A stretch of DNA of 57,221 nucleotides, taken from the NCBI GenBank assembly GCA_910576775.1, contig CAJTJV010000016.1:1-57221 (forward strand), written 5' to 3'. Below are positions 19,901 to 26,363 of this stretch, one piece after another. The stretch is from an uncultured Muribaculaceae bacterium. Its GTDB lineage: Bacteria; Bacteroidota; Bacteroidia; Bacteroidales; Muribaculaceae. Position 1 is the first letter of the stretch. Each line of letters starts with the position of its first letter. The notes beneath the pieces are model-generated. The model was not told where the DNA came from. It worked only from the letters and a program-made list of their open reading frames with translations, and searched no databases. The position numbers were made by a program, and so were the translations under genes.

Positions 19901-20147
19901 CGACCGTTTCCTCACATCTTCGTCGTATCTGAGTCTGTCGAATATCGTATTCGGATATTCGCTGCCTGACAAGGTATGCCACAAGCTCTTCCTCAAATCG
20001 GCCCGTATATATTTCAACGCCGATAACGTATGGCTGTGGAGCAAACGCCAGGGTCTCGACCCCCGTCAGTCTATCTCAGGCGCTTCGAACGCTGCCATGT
20101 ACTCTCCAATCCGCACACTTTCGGGCGGTCTTAGCGTAACCTTCTAA
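16908..20147 (+). CDS. SusC/RagA-family TonB-linked outer-membrane transporter
   Basis: The 1079 residues fit the SusC family. A signal peptide (MKKLFLLLLTVMTLSLCASA) precedes the regulatory-like domain (VQGTVVDAENDEPLIGVSV ... YVGYKTQEV). The plug contains DPLIILNGTPFSG and the hallmark SAALYGARGANGVILITTK near residues 208-226. A barrel of about 800 residues ends GGLSVTF. SusC proteins are transport barrels lidded by a SusD lipoprotein, and that partner follows after 14 nt. Known SusCD pairs import glycans, and RagAB imports peptides. The subtilase downstream makes peptides an attractive guess here, but no glycoside hydrolase or regulator is visible to settle it. Confidence 0.95.
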   Translation: MKKLFLLLLTVMTLSLCASAQTRTVQGTVVDAENDEPLIGVSVTAGTGYGVATDADGQFSFKVPASATHIRVSYVGYKTQEVKVASGNITVRLHPESNLLNEVITVAYGKSTRAAFTGSAAVVSSAVIENSQATDPLNAIKGHVAGVQMSNGSGAPGGDSPTIRIRGITSLNAGKDPLIILNGTPFSGSLQTINTNDIESMTVLKDAASAALYGARGANGVILITTKSAKAGDAIVSLDIKLGANHRSQLEYNYITDPAMYYETYYKSLYNLALSGGRTPVGASAWANNNMFAGEYSLGYNVFTVPAAQTLIGLNGKLNPAATLGRKMEYNGSTYWVTPDSWLDAAYKTSLRQEYNLSIAKGSDNNQFYMSVGYLDNDGITPQSGFKRLTTSLRASTQAKSWLKASASARYTHYDVDSYGADEGTASVGNPFIATSNLAPIYPLFVRNADGSIRVDERGFNVYDFGAGNNAGLSRPTLSNANPLATALLDRADTTGDFFSGDISVDVKLPYNITFTTNNTVEVFGKRGTSYSNPYYGSSVANGGSLVKSSSRVVSYTLQQLLNWSEDFGDHSVSLLAAHEYYNTKSTSLSGSKTTLFYPGSTELNSYGNVVNTSSAASKYNNEGWIFRALYDYDNRYFGQVSYRRDASSRFHPKHRWGNFWSASAAWLISDESFMESIDWIDMLKIKASYGSQGNDNIGSYLYVDTYSLNPTPEGTLALKPEDMGNEEITWETNGNFNIGFEFAVLNNRLTGNFDGFIRNTSDMLYYFPLPPSMGWSGYYANIGDMSNKGVELELHGTPVKTRDFEWTIDLNMTWYKNRITRLPKERRVTTTTRGEAGYSSAEFFYTEGQSAYTFYMQKFAGVDKETGLSLWYYDKPILDKEGNPVLDENGKQTYEYNTTTTDYSKATQYLCGSALAPVYGGFGTNFRFKGFDLSVHFDYALGGQTYDSQYASLMSSPTTQNRGDNIHVDILNSWTPENPNSNIPRYQFGDDYSTSTSDRFLTSSSYLSLSNIVFGYSLPDKVCHKLFLKSARIYFNADNVWLWSKRQGLDPRQSISGASNAAMYSPIRTLSGGLSVTF

Positions 20148-20161
20148 ATTAAGAAACAACA

Positions 20162-21817
20162 ATGAACAAGATATATAAAACCCTGATTGCAGCGGCTGTG
20201 GCACTGCCGACGCTGACGCTTACCGGGTGTATCGAAGAGACCTTCCCGGAAGGCTCCCTTGTTACCAAGGATATGATTCAGGAAGTTCCCGGCGCAGCCG
20301 ACAGCTACGCGCTCGGTATGCCGAGCTATCTGAAGGCCGTGTTTATTTTGCCGGCTGAGATGCATTATGATTTCGGATATCCCGCAATGATGTTTATCCG
20401 CGACACTATGACCGGCGATATGCCCGTGTCACCCTCCGGTTACGATAAATTCACCGGCTGGCGCGAGAATATATATCAAGGCCCCGAATACCTGATGTCG
20501 CAGTTCCCCTGGTGGTATTATTATAAGCTGGTGCAGACTGCCAACCAGACTCTTTCGTCGGTCGATGCCGAGACAGAAGACGCTCACATGAAGATGCTGA
20601 TGGGATATGCTTACGGCTACCGCGCCATGGCTTATCTTGATTTGGCCCGTACATACGAATATCTTCCCACCGACGGTACCAGCCCTGTCAATGACTCGGG
20701 AAATAATGTGACAAAGCTTACCGTGCCTATCGTTACCGAGTCTGTAGACGAAGCTCTTGCTCGTTCCAACCCGCGCGCTCCCCATGAGCAGATGTTCGAG
20801 TTTATCCTCGGCGATCTTGACAAGGCAGAGGCTCTGATTACATCCGAGACCCGTACCTCCAAGACGATGCCCGATCTCGCATGTATCTACGGTCTGAAGG
20901 CTCGTCTCTACATGTGGGACGAGAACTATCCTATGGCTGCCGAATTCGCCCGCAAGGCGATCACGACCTCCGGTTGCACCCCTCTCACTCCCGAAGAGTG
21001 GACGAGCAAGACCGATGGATTCAATAATATCAACTCGCATGCATGGATGTGGGGTATAAGCTATGTTGAAGAGGACGACGCGGTGCATACTGCCATCATC
21101 AATCCTACTTCATGGTTCTGTAACGAGTATGTTGAAGGTTATTCCGCTGTCGGTCCGTATGTAATGATGTCGAAAAGTCTTTACGATGTCATGAAAGATG
21201 ACGACTGCCGCAAGCTCTGTTTTGTGGCGCCCAAGGGCTCCTCGCTGGAAGGCAAGGAGATATTCATCGACCGCAATGCGATGATTAATTCTCTCGGCGA
21301 CCCGATTGATCTTCCGCCTTACTCGTCGCTTAAAGTACGTCCCGGCCAGGGCAATATGACGGAATATCTTGTCGCATGCGCTGTCGGTGTCCCCTTGATG
21401 CGTGTCGAAGAAATGATTTTCATCGAGGCTGAAGCCATCGCACACAGCAATCCTACAGACGGTGCACGTCTGTTGACAGATTTCATGACAAAATACCGCT
21501 GCAAGAGTTTCTCCGTATTAGGTACAGACTCCGATGCAGTTGTTAGCGAAATCATCAATCACAAGCGCATAGAATTCTTCCTTGAAGGACAGAGCTTCTT
21601 TGATATCAAACGACTCAACTTGTCGGTTACCCGCAATTACGAAGGTTCCAATTTCTATAATTCCTGCGCTTTCAATACAAATGGTCGTCCCGCATGGATG
21701 AACTGGTGTATTGTCCGTCAGGAAGAGAACGGCAACAACGCCCTTATAGGATGGAACAATCCCGATCCCAGTCAGGCATATCCTGCTCCCGGAGAAGGCG
21801 GTGACGACAAAAAATAA
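20162..21817 (+). CDS. SusD/RagB-family nutrient-binding lipoprotein
   Basis: This 551-residue lipoprotein has lipobox LTLTGC, with Cys at residue 23. It shows the helical TPR-like core of the family (MGYAYGYRAMAYLDLARTYEYL) and the late hallmark segments RVEEMIFIEAEAIAH and INHKRIEFFLEGQSFFDIKRLN. SusD proteins sit on the cell surface as the hinged lid of the SusC barrel and bind substrate. It follows susC by 14 nt and is followed by a lipoprotein gene after 45 nt, so all three are probably one operon. Confidence 0.95.
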   Translation: MNKIYKTLIAAAVALPTLTLTGCIEETFPEGSLVTKDMIQEVPGAADSYALGMPSYLKAVFILPAEMHYDFGYPAMMFIRDTMTGDMPVSPSGYDKFTGWRENIYQGPEYLMSQFPWWYYYKLVQTANQTLSSVDAETEDAHMKMLMGYAYGYRAMAYLDLARTYEYLPTDGTSPVNDSGNNVTKLTVPIVTESVDEALARSNPRAPHEQMFEFILGDLDKAEALITSETRTSKTMPDLACIYGLKARLYMWDENYPMAAEFARKAITTSGCTPLTPEEWTSKTDGFNNINSHAWMWGISYVEEDDAVHTAIINPTSWFCNEYVEGYSAVGPYVMMSKSLYDVMKDDDCRKLCFVAPKGSSLEGKEIFIDRNAMINSLGDPIDLPPYSSLKVRPGQGNMTEYLVACAVGVPLMRVEEMIFIEAEAIAHSNPTDGARLLTDFMTKYRCKSFSVLGTDSDAVVSEIINHKRIEFFLEGQSFFDIKRLNLSVTRNYEGSNFYNSCAFNTNGRPAWMNWCIVRQEENGNNALIGWNNPDPSQAYPAPGEGGDDKK

Positions 21818-21862
21818 CCGGTGACAAACTGAACCAGTAACCGATATTAAAATCAAACGCAA

Positions 21863-23344
21863 ATGAAAATTTCAAATATATTCATGCTGCTGCTCGCCGG
21901 TTTCGCCCTCACAGGAGCTGTATCCTGTGTGGAAACTGCGGAATACGAGCCTGCCGCACCTGTGGCGTTGGCGCCTTACTATTTCTCCACCGGTAATGGC
22001 GACCGCGAGGATTTGGAAGAGAACCAGAGTTCGTTCTCCATCCTGCTTGGTCGTCTTGATGCCACGGAAGAGCTTACAGTCACAGTTGAACACAACTCTG
22101 ATATAGACAATGTTCTCAATGTGCCCCACTCGGTAACATTCGCCGCCGGTGAATCCACCGCCAACCTTGTGGTTACTTTCGACCTCGCCAATATCGAGAA
22201 ACGTAAGGAATATAAACTCGACCTCAACCTTGATGGTATAGAGAATACTCCATATTATCTCGGCGACCTCTCTCTGATTGTTTATTACAATCCTTGGGAT
22301 AATATTGGCAAAGGTATCTATACCGATGCTGTTGTGAGCAGCATTTTTGGCGATGTGGATCCGACTACCTACGAGGTTGATGTGCAGGAACATCCTACTA
22401 CAAAGGGGTATTATCGAATTGTGAACCCTTATGGCCCCGATGTCTATAAGGTTATTAATAACCAGATGGACTACGGTAAAGCCAACCGTTATCTTTACAT
22501 TCATGCAGAGGATCCGGAAGCCGTATATATTGAAAAAATGAATACAGGCCTTTCAGCTGTAGCTAATTACGGATATATTGTCGTGACTTCAAAAGCTTAT
22601 CAGAATATGCTTGACGGTGAGACTCTTGAAGAGCAGAAAGAAGCGAAACTTACCGGTACGCTCGACGAAGCGACAAAGAATATCGTGATGCCTGTCAATA
22701 CTCTCGATCTCAGTATGACTAACTATAAAGACGGCGCTTCGGTAGGTTCCAATACTACAGATTTTGTACTTGTCCTTCCCGGGGGCAAGGTTGTAAGCGA
22801 CTGGGAAGAGGTTGGCTTCTGTAACTATACCGACGGCTTCTGCGGCCCGTTCATGAGCACTCCTGTCCTCGACAATACTTATCCCGTGCTTGTAGAGTAC
22901 AACGAAAAATCTAATCTCTACCGTATCGTTGATCCTTTCGGTCCCAACTCCGGTTATACATCCACTGTTACAGTTGAAAATAATTATATTGTGTTCAATA
23001 TGGAGAACCATAACTGTATAACTGTAGGAGATGTTGAGACCAACATAGCAAACATAATCAAGGGTGGAAAGCTGTATACTACTACAGAAGCTGACATGGA
23101 GCTGAAGAGTACTGGAATTACGAAAAACGAGCTTGCCGAAGCAGGTATCGGCGGAACGTTCGATGGCAAGGTTATCCGTATTCCCGGCGACCAGATATTG
23201 GGATACTATGCTAATAAACCAGATATTCTAGTAGATCCTTCAACTCCGGTGGATGTAGTTCTCGATCTGTCGAATCCCACGCCTTCGACATCTTCGAAGA
23301 AAACATCGAGGAAAGTGACAAAGCCTCTTCAGCTCCGCAAATAA
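21863..23344 (+). CDS. Surface lipoprotein of the susCD operon
   Basis: This 493-residue protein has the lipoprotein signal MKISNIFMLLLAGFALTGAVSC. A Calx-beta/Ig-like segment follows (QSSFSILLGRLDATEELTVTV ... SVTFAAGESTANLVVTF). Later come two similar stretches of the pattern YRIVNPYGPD / YRIVDPFGPN (near residues 188 and 352), each followed by strand-rich sequence, so part of the protein is an internal duplication. The C terminus is Ser/Thr/Lys-rich. By position it takes the place of SusE/SusF-like surface binding proteins. The ligand is unknown. There is no enzyme motif. Confidence 0.7.
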   Translation: MKISNIFMLLLAGFALTGAVSCVETAEYEPAAPVALAPYYFSTGNGDREDLEENQSSFSILLGRLDATEELTVTVEHNSDIDNVLNVPHSVTFAAGESTANLVVTFDLANIEKRKEYKLDLNLDGIENTPYYLGDLSLIVYYNPWDNIGKGIYTDAVVSSIFGDVDPTTYEVDVQEHPTTKGYYRIVNPYGPDVYKVINNQMDYGKANRYLYIHAEDPEAVYIEKMNTGLSAVANYGYIVVTSKAYQNMLDGETLEEQKEAKLTGTLDEATKNIVMPVNTLDLSMTNYKDGASVGSNTTDFVLVLPGGKVVSDWEEVGFCNYTDGFCGPFMSTPVLDNTYPVLVEYNEKSNLYRIVDPFGPNSGYTSTVTVENNYIVFNMENHNCITVGDVETNIANIIKGGKLYTTTEADMELKSTGITKNELAEAGIGGTFDGKVIRIPGDQILGYYANKPDILVDPSTPVDVVLDLSNPTPSTSSKKTSRKVTKPLQLRK

Positions 23345-23366
23345 GCGAAACTGAAAAATATACACT

Positions 23367-23404
23367 AAAGCCGGCGTCCGCCAACGGATGCCGGCTTTTT
23401 TATC
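23367..23404 (+). terminator. Terminator of the susCD operon
   Basis: A stem of about 14 bp with one G-T pair (23368-23381 with 23385-23398) is followed by TTTTTT. It separates the susCD operon from the subtilase gene. Confidence 0.85.
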
Positions 23405-23592
23405 TTTTGATTCGCGTCGCCGGTACAGCTGCCTGATGAAAACCAGGTATTTGTCATCATTTTTAGCAAAAGAATGTTATTTAATGATTTTATATAAGGA
23501 TTATTTCGTATCTTAGCGCTCGCATTGACAAAAAGCAATAATCACGGCACTTTTACGTTTAATTTGTATACCATAGCCAATCATAATTAATC

Positions 23593-25797
23593 ATGAAGAT
23601 ATTTTACCTACTAAGCGCAGCATTGCTTCTTGGCGCCGGCAGCCTTTCGGCGCAGAGCAAAATAGATGCCCGCGGCAGACAACTTCTGGATCTTTACAAG
23701 GCCGGACAGCTCAGTCTGCGTGATTCGCAGGCGTTTCTCGCCTCTCCTGCATCACGTTCATCTGTTGCTATGACGGATGTGATGGTGGAAACTACCGATG
23801 GCGGAGTGCTCGACTCTCTCCGTTCATGTGGCTACAATGTAGAATACATCTCGCCGAGCTTTTCGCTCGTATGTATGCCGACAGATGATATTGAGGCTCT
23901 TGCCGGAAATCATGCCGTAAGAACCCTTTCATTCGGAGGTGTTAGTGAGCCTATGATGGATGAGGCTCGTGGAGCCTCTAATGTCAACGGCGTCCACTCC
24001 GGTCTCGGTATCGCATATCAGGGAGACCGACGCCACAGTTTCCGAGGTAAAAATGTAATTGTCGGTATGTTTGATACCGGCTTCGATCCCGGACACGTCA
24101 ATTTCCTTGATGCCGACGGCAATAATTGCCGTATAAAATATTATGCCCGTTTTACTGGCTCAAGCACAACACCGTCGATATATCAGGATGATAAGGTGCG
24201 TACCGCTCCGACTGATGATGCAGGAGAGACCCATGGTACCCATGTGGCCGGTATAATGGGGGGGGGCTATAATGGTTCCGGTACCTATTACAAGAAAGAG
24301 GCCTCCGGAACTATAAGTAATACCGGTAAGATTCCACTCTATGGTGTAGCTCCTGACGCCGACCTCGCTATCTGCGCGGGGCCGCTCTACAACAACAGCA
24401 TCATTGCCGGTATCCGCCGTCTTATCAATTATGCAAAGACTGTTGGCAAGCCTATAGTAATCAACCTTTCGTTGGGGCACAATACCGGTCCGCACGACGG
24501 CACCGACTCTTTTTCCCGTCAGCTCGACGAGCTTGCCGACGAAGCAATAATCTGTGTCGCAGCCGGTAATGAAGGTGCCGACAACACTCATGCCGGAACG
24601 ACATTCACGGCATCCAAGAAGGACATCAAGGTGGCTTTTTCCGGTAATCGCTTCGCCCGCAGCATTGTCGATGTGTGGAGTACTACCTCAGCCGAGATTA
24701 AAGTAAGTATCATTCTTGCTAACAGTAACGGCGATATTGTCGCCAAGGTAACGAGCGAAAACGGTCGTACCGTAACAGTCGGTAACGGAGATGGTGAAGG
24801 ACACTCCATTTTCCGCAACGCTTATGACGGTAATATTGTCATGACAGCGTTACGCGATGGCAACCGATTCAATGTGTCTTTGAGCGCTTCAAGCGAAGTA
24901 AAACCCAAATCCGGCAATAACTACGTACTCGGTCTGATGATTGAAGGTGGAGAAGGTGTGCGTGTCGATGCCTATGGCAACAGTTATGTGAATTTTACAG
25001 CCAATGCGCCCGCTGGTTTCGACCGTCCGGACAACAACGGTTCAATCAGTGGTCTGGCTTGCGGCCATAATACTATCGTAGTTGGTGCTTATTCAACGCG
25101 TACGCAGTATGTCGATCTTACAGGCGCTACCCGCAGCACCGGTGGCGGCAACGGAAATCTTGCAAACTATTCTTCATGGGGAGAACTCGTCGACGGACGT
25201 AAACTCCCGCATATAACAGCTCCGGGTACGGGTATTATATCTTCGTACAACGGCTATTATGCCCGCCCGAACTATGATGGAGCCAAATATATGCTTTGCG
25301 CAACTACTGAAGAAGGTGGTCAGAAACATTATTGGGGCTCAATGAACGGTACATCGATGGCGACTCCTTATGTTACAGGCTCAGTTGGACTGTGGCTTGA
25401 AGCTGACGGTTCGCTTACAGGACGGAAAGCCCGCGATATAATGATTGCTACAGCCAAGACCGAAGCCGGTATGTCAGGTGTTACCGCATGGGGCGCAGGT
25501 AAGATTCAGGTACTCAACGGTATCAAGGAGGTAATTAACCAGATGGGATCAGGTGGTGTCGGGAATGTTGCGACCGAAGAATCGAAGGTGCTCGTAACAT
25601 CCGACGGTCTTTCAGTAGAGGTTGTCGTTCCTACGAACGCTGTTGCTGTAGAGCTCTACAATATCGGCGGTAATAAGGTGGCCGAAGCTTACGGCGAAGA
25701 TAACAGAGCCGTTCTCGAAGCACCGTCGGCAGGTATTTATATTGTGAATGTCCGTGCCGGCTCTACGAACCACACTACAAAGGTAGCTCTTCGATAG
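23593..25797 (+). CDS. Subtilisin-like serine peptidase (S8) with T9SS sorting tail
   Basis: This 734-residue secreted protease has signal peptide MKIFYLLSAALLLGAGSLSA and an N-terminal stretch to about residue 140 that looks like a pro-region. The S8 catalytic triad follows: Asp161 (FDTGFD), His214 (THGTHVAG) and Ser588 (GTSMATP), with a large insertion between His and Ser. The last ~75 residues (VELYNIGGNKVAEA ... AGIYIVNVRAG) match the type A T9SS C-terminal domain, so it should cross the outer membrane and be released or surface-anchored. A run of nine G (24258-24266) lies just after the His motif. It has its own transcription unit downstream of susCD. Confidence 0.9.
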   Translation: MKIFYLLSAALLLGAGSLSAQSKIDARGRQLLDLYKAGQLSLRDSQAFLASPASRSSVAMTDVMVETTDGGVLDSLRSCGYNVEYISPSFSLVCMPTDDIEALAGNHAVRTLSFGGVSEPMMDEARGASNVNGVHSGLGIAYQGDRRHSFRGKNVIVGMFDTGFDPGHVNFLDADGNNCRIKYYARFTGSSTTPSIYQDDKVRTAPTDDAGETHGTHVAGIMGGGYNGSGTYYKKEASGTISNTGKIPLYGVAPDADLAICAGPLYNNSIIAGIRRLINYAKTVGKPIVINLSLGHNTGPHDGTDSFSRQLDELADEAIICVAAGNEGADNTHAGTTFTASKKDIKVAFSGNRFARSIVDVWSTTSAEIKVSIILANSNGDIVAKVTSENGRTVTVGNGDGEGHSIFRNAYDGNIVMTALRDGNRFNVSLSASSEVKPKSGNNYVLGLMIEGGEGVRVDAYGNSYVNFTANAPAGFDRPDNNGSISGLACGHNTIVVGAYSTRTQYVDLTGATRSTGGGNGNLANYSSWGELVDGRKLPHITAPGTGIISSYNGYYARPNYDGAKYMLCATTEEGGQKHYWGSMNGTSMATPYVTGSVGLWLEADGSLTGRKARDIMIATAKTEAGMSGVTAWGAGKIQVLNGIKEVINQMGSGGVGNVATEESKVLVTSDGLSVEVVVPTNAVAVELYNIGGNKVAEAYGEDNRAVLEAPSAGIYIVNVRAGSTNHTTKVALR

Positions 25798-25810
25798 TTG
25801 ACTGCCGGAT

Positions 25811-25862
25811 ATATAATACATCGGGCCGCATTTTCTCAGATGCGGCCCGATGTATTATAATA
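25811..25862. terminator. Two-way terminator between S8 peptidase and TSCPD gene
   Basis: A perfect 19-bp palindromic stem (25813-25831 with 25840-25858) with an 8-nt loop lies between two converging genes. It has AT-rich flanks on both sides and can serve both strands. Confidence 0.8.
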
Positions 25863-25876
25863 TAAAGGTGAAATCG

Positions 25877-26131
25877 CTATTCGGCGAGGGCCTCCTCAAT
25901 GGCACGTGATAGCTGATCGGGGCACGATGTGCCTTTGTCGCGACAGGGGATGCCTTTGAGGCGTCCGGCGAGTTCGGCAGCGTCGTTGCCTTCGGCGAGA
26001 GTGCATATACCGAATGTGTTGCCCGGACAACCGCCGGTAAAACTTACATTATGGATTCTGCCGTTTTCATCCAAATCGAATTCAATACGTCTGGAGCATG
26101 TCCCCTTGGGGATGTAGCTGTGGTGCTTCAT
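25877..26131 (-). CDS. TSCPD-domain protein (TIGR03905-like)
   Basis: This 84-residue cytoplasmic protein fills the TSCPD domain from end to end. It has conserved cysteines in KGTCSRRIEF, GGCPGN, FGICTL and GTSCPDQL. Such domains occur at the C terminus of some B12-dependent ribonucleotide reductases and as free small proteins of unknown role. The cysteine pattern suggests metal or redox function. It lies downstream of tRNA-Leu on the same strand, but a terminator intervenes and no separate promoter is evident. Confidence 0.8.
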   Translation of the reverse strand: MKHHSYIPKGTCSRRIEFDLDENGRIHNVSFTGGCPGNTFGICTLAEGNDAAELAGRLKGIPCRDKGTSCPDQLSRAIEEALAE

Positions 26132-26156
26132 GTAATAACAGGTTTATTTAAACATA

Positions 26157-26188
26157 GAAAAGGGTCGGGAGCTACGGCTACCGACCCT
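26157..26188 (-). terminator. Terminator of tRNA-Leu
   Basis: An 8-bp stem (26161-26168 with 26181-26188) is followed on the minus strand by TTTTC. Confidence 0.7.
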
Positions 26189-26189
26189 G

Positions 26190-26273
26190 TGCCCGAAGCG
26201 GGACTCGAACCCGCACAGCCGTAATGGCCAAGGGATTTTAAGTCCCTCGTGTCTACCATTCCACCATTCGGGC
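26190..26273 (-). tRNA. tRNA-Leu (TAA)
   Basis: This is an 84-nt class II tRNA with a long variable arm. On the minus strand the acceptor GCCCGAA pairs with TTCGGGC. The anticodon loop CTTAAAA gives TAA. The T arm is GCGGG/CCCGC with TTCGAGT. Discriminator A, no encoded CCA. It has its own promoter and terminator. Confidence 0.95.
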
Positions 26274-26287
26274 AGGCTTTGACACGG

Positions 26288-26318
26288 CAAAGTTACACAT
26301 TTTTGTCGGAATGGCAAA
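26288..26318 (-). promoter_or_regulatory. Promoter of tRNA-Leu
   Basis: On the minus strand, TTTG (complement of 26315-26318), a 19-nt spacer, then TAACTTTG (complement of 26288-26295). It overlaps the opposing promoter at 26302-26333. Confidence 0.75.
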
Positions 26319-26333
26319 AAATCACTATTTTTG
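26302..26333 (+). promoter_or_regulatory. Promoter of the class A PBP gene
   Basis: TTTG at 26302-26305, a 20-nt spacer, then TATTTTTG at 26326-26333. It is interleaved with the tRNA-Leu promoter on the other strand, so the two polymerases cannot bind at once. Confidence 0.7.
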
Positions 26334-26363
26334 CTGTTGCCAAATGAGCAAATAAGTTCTCCA

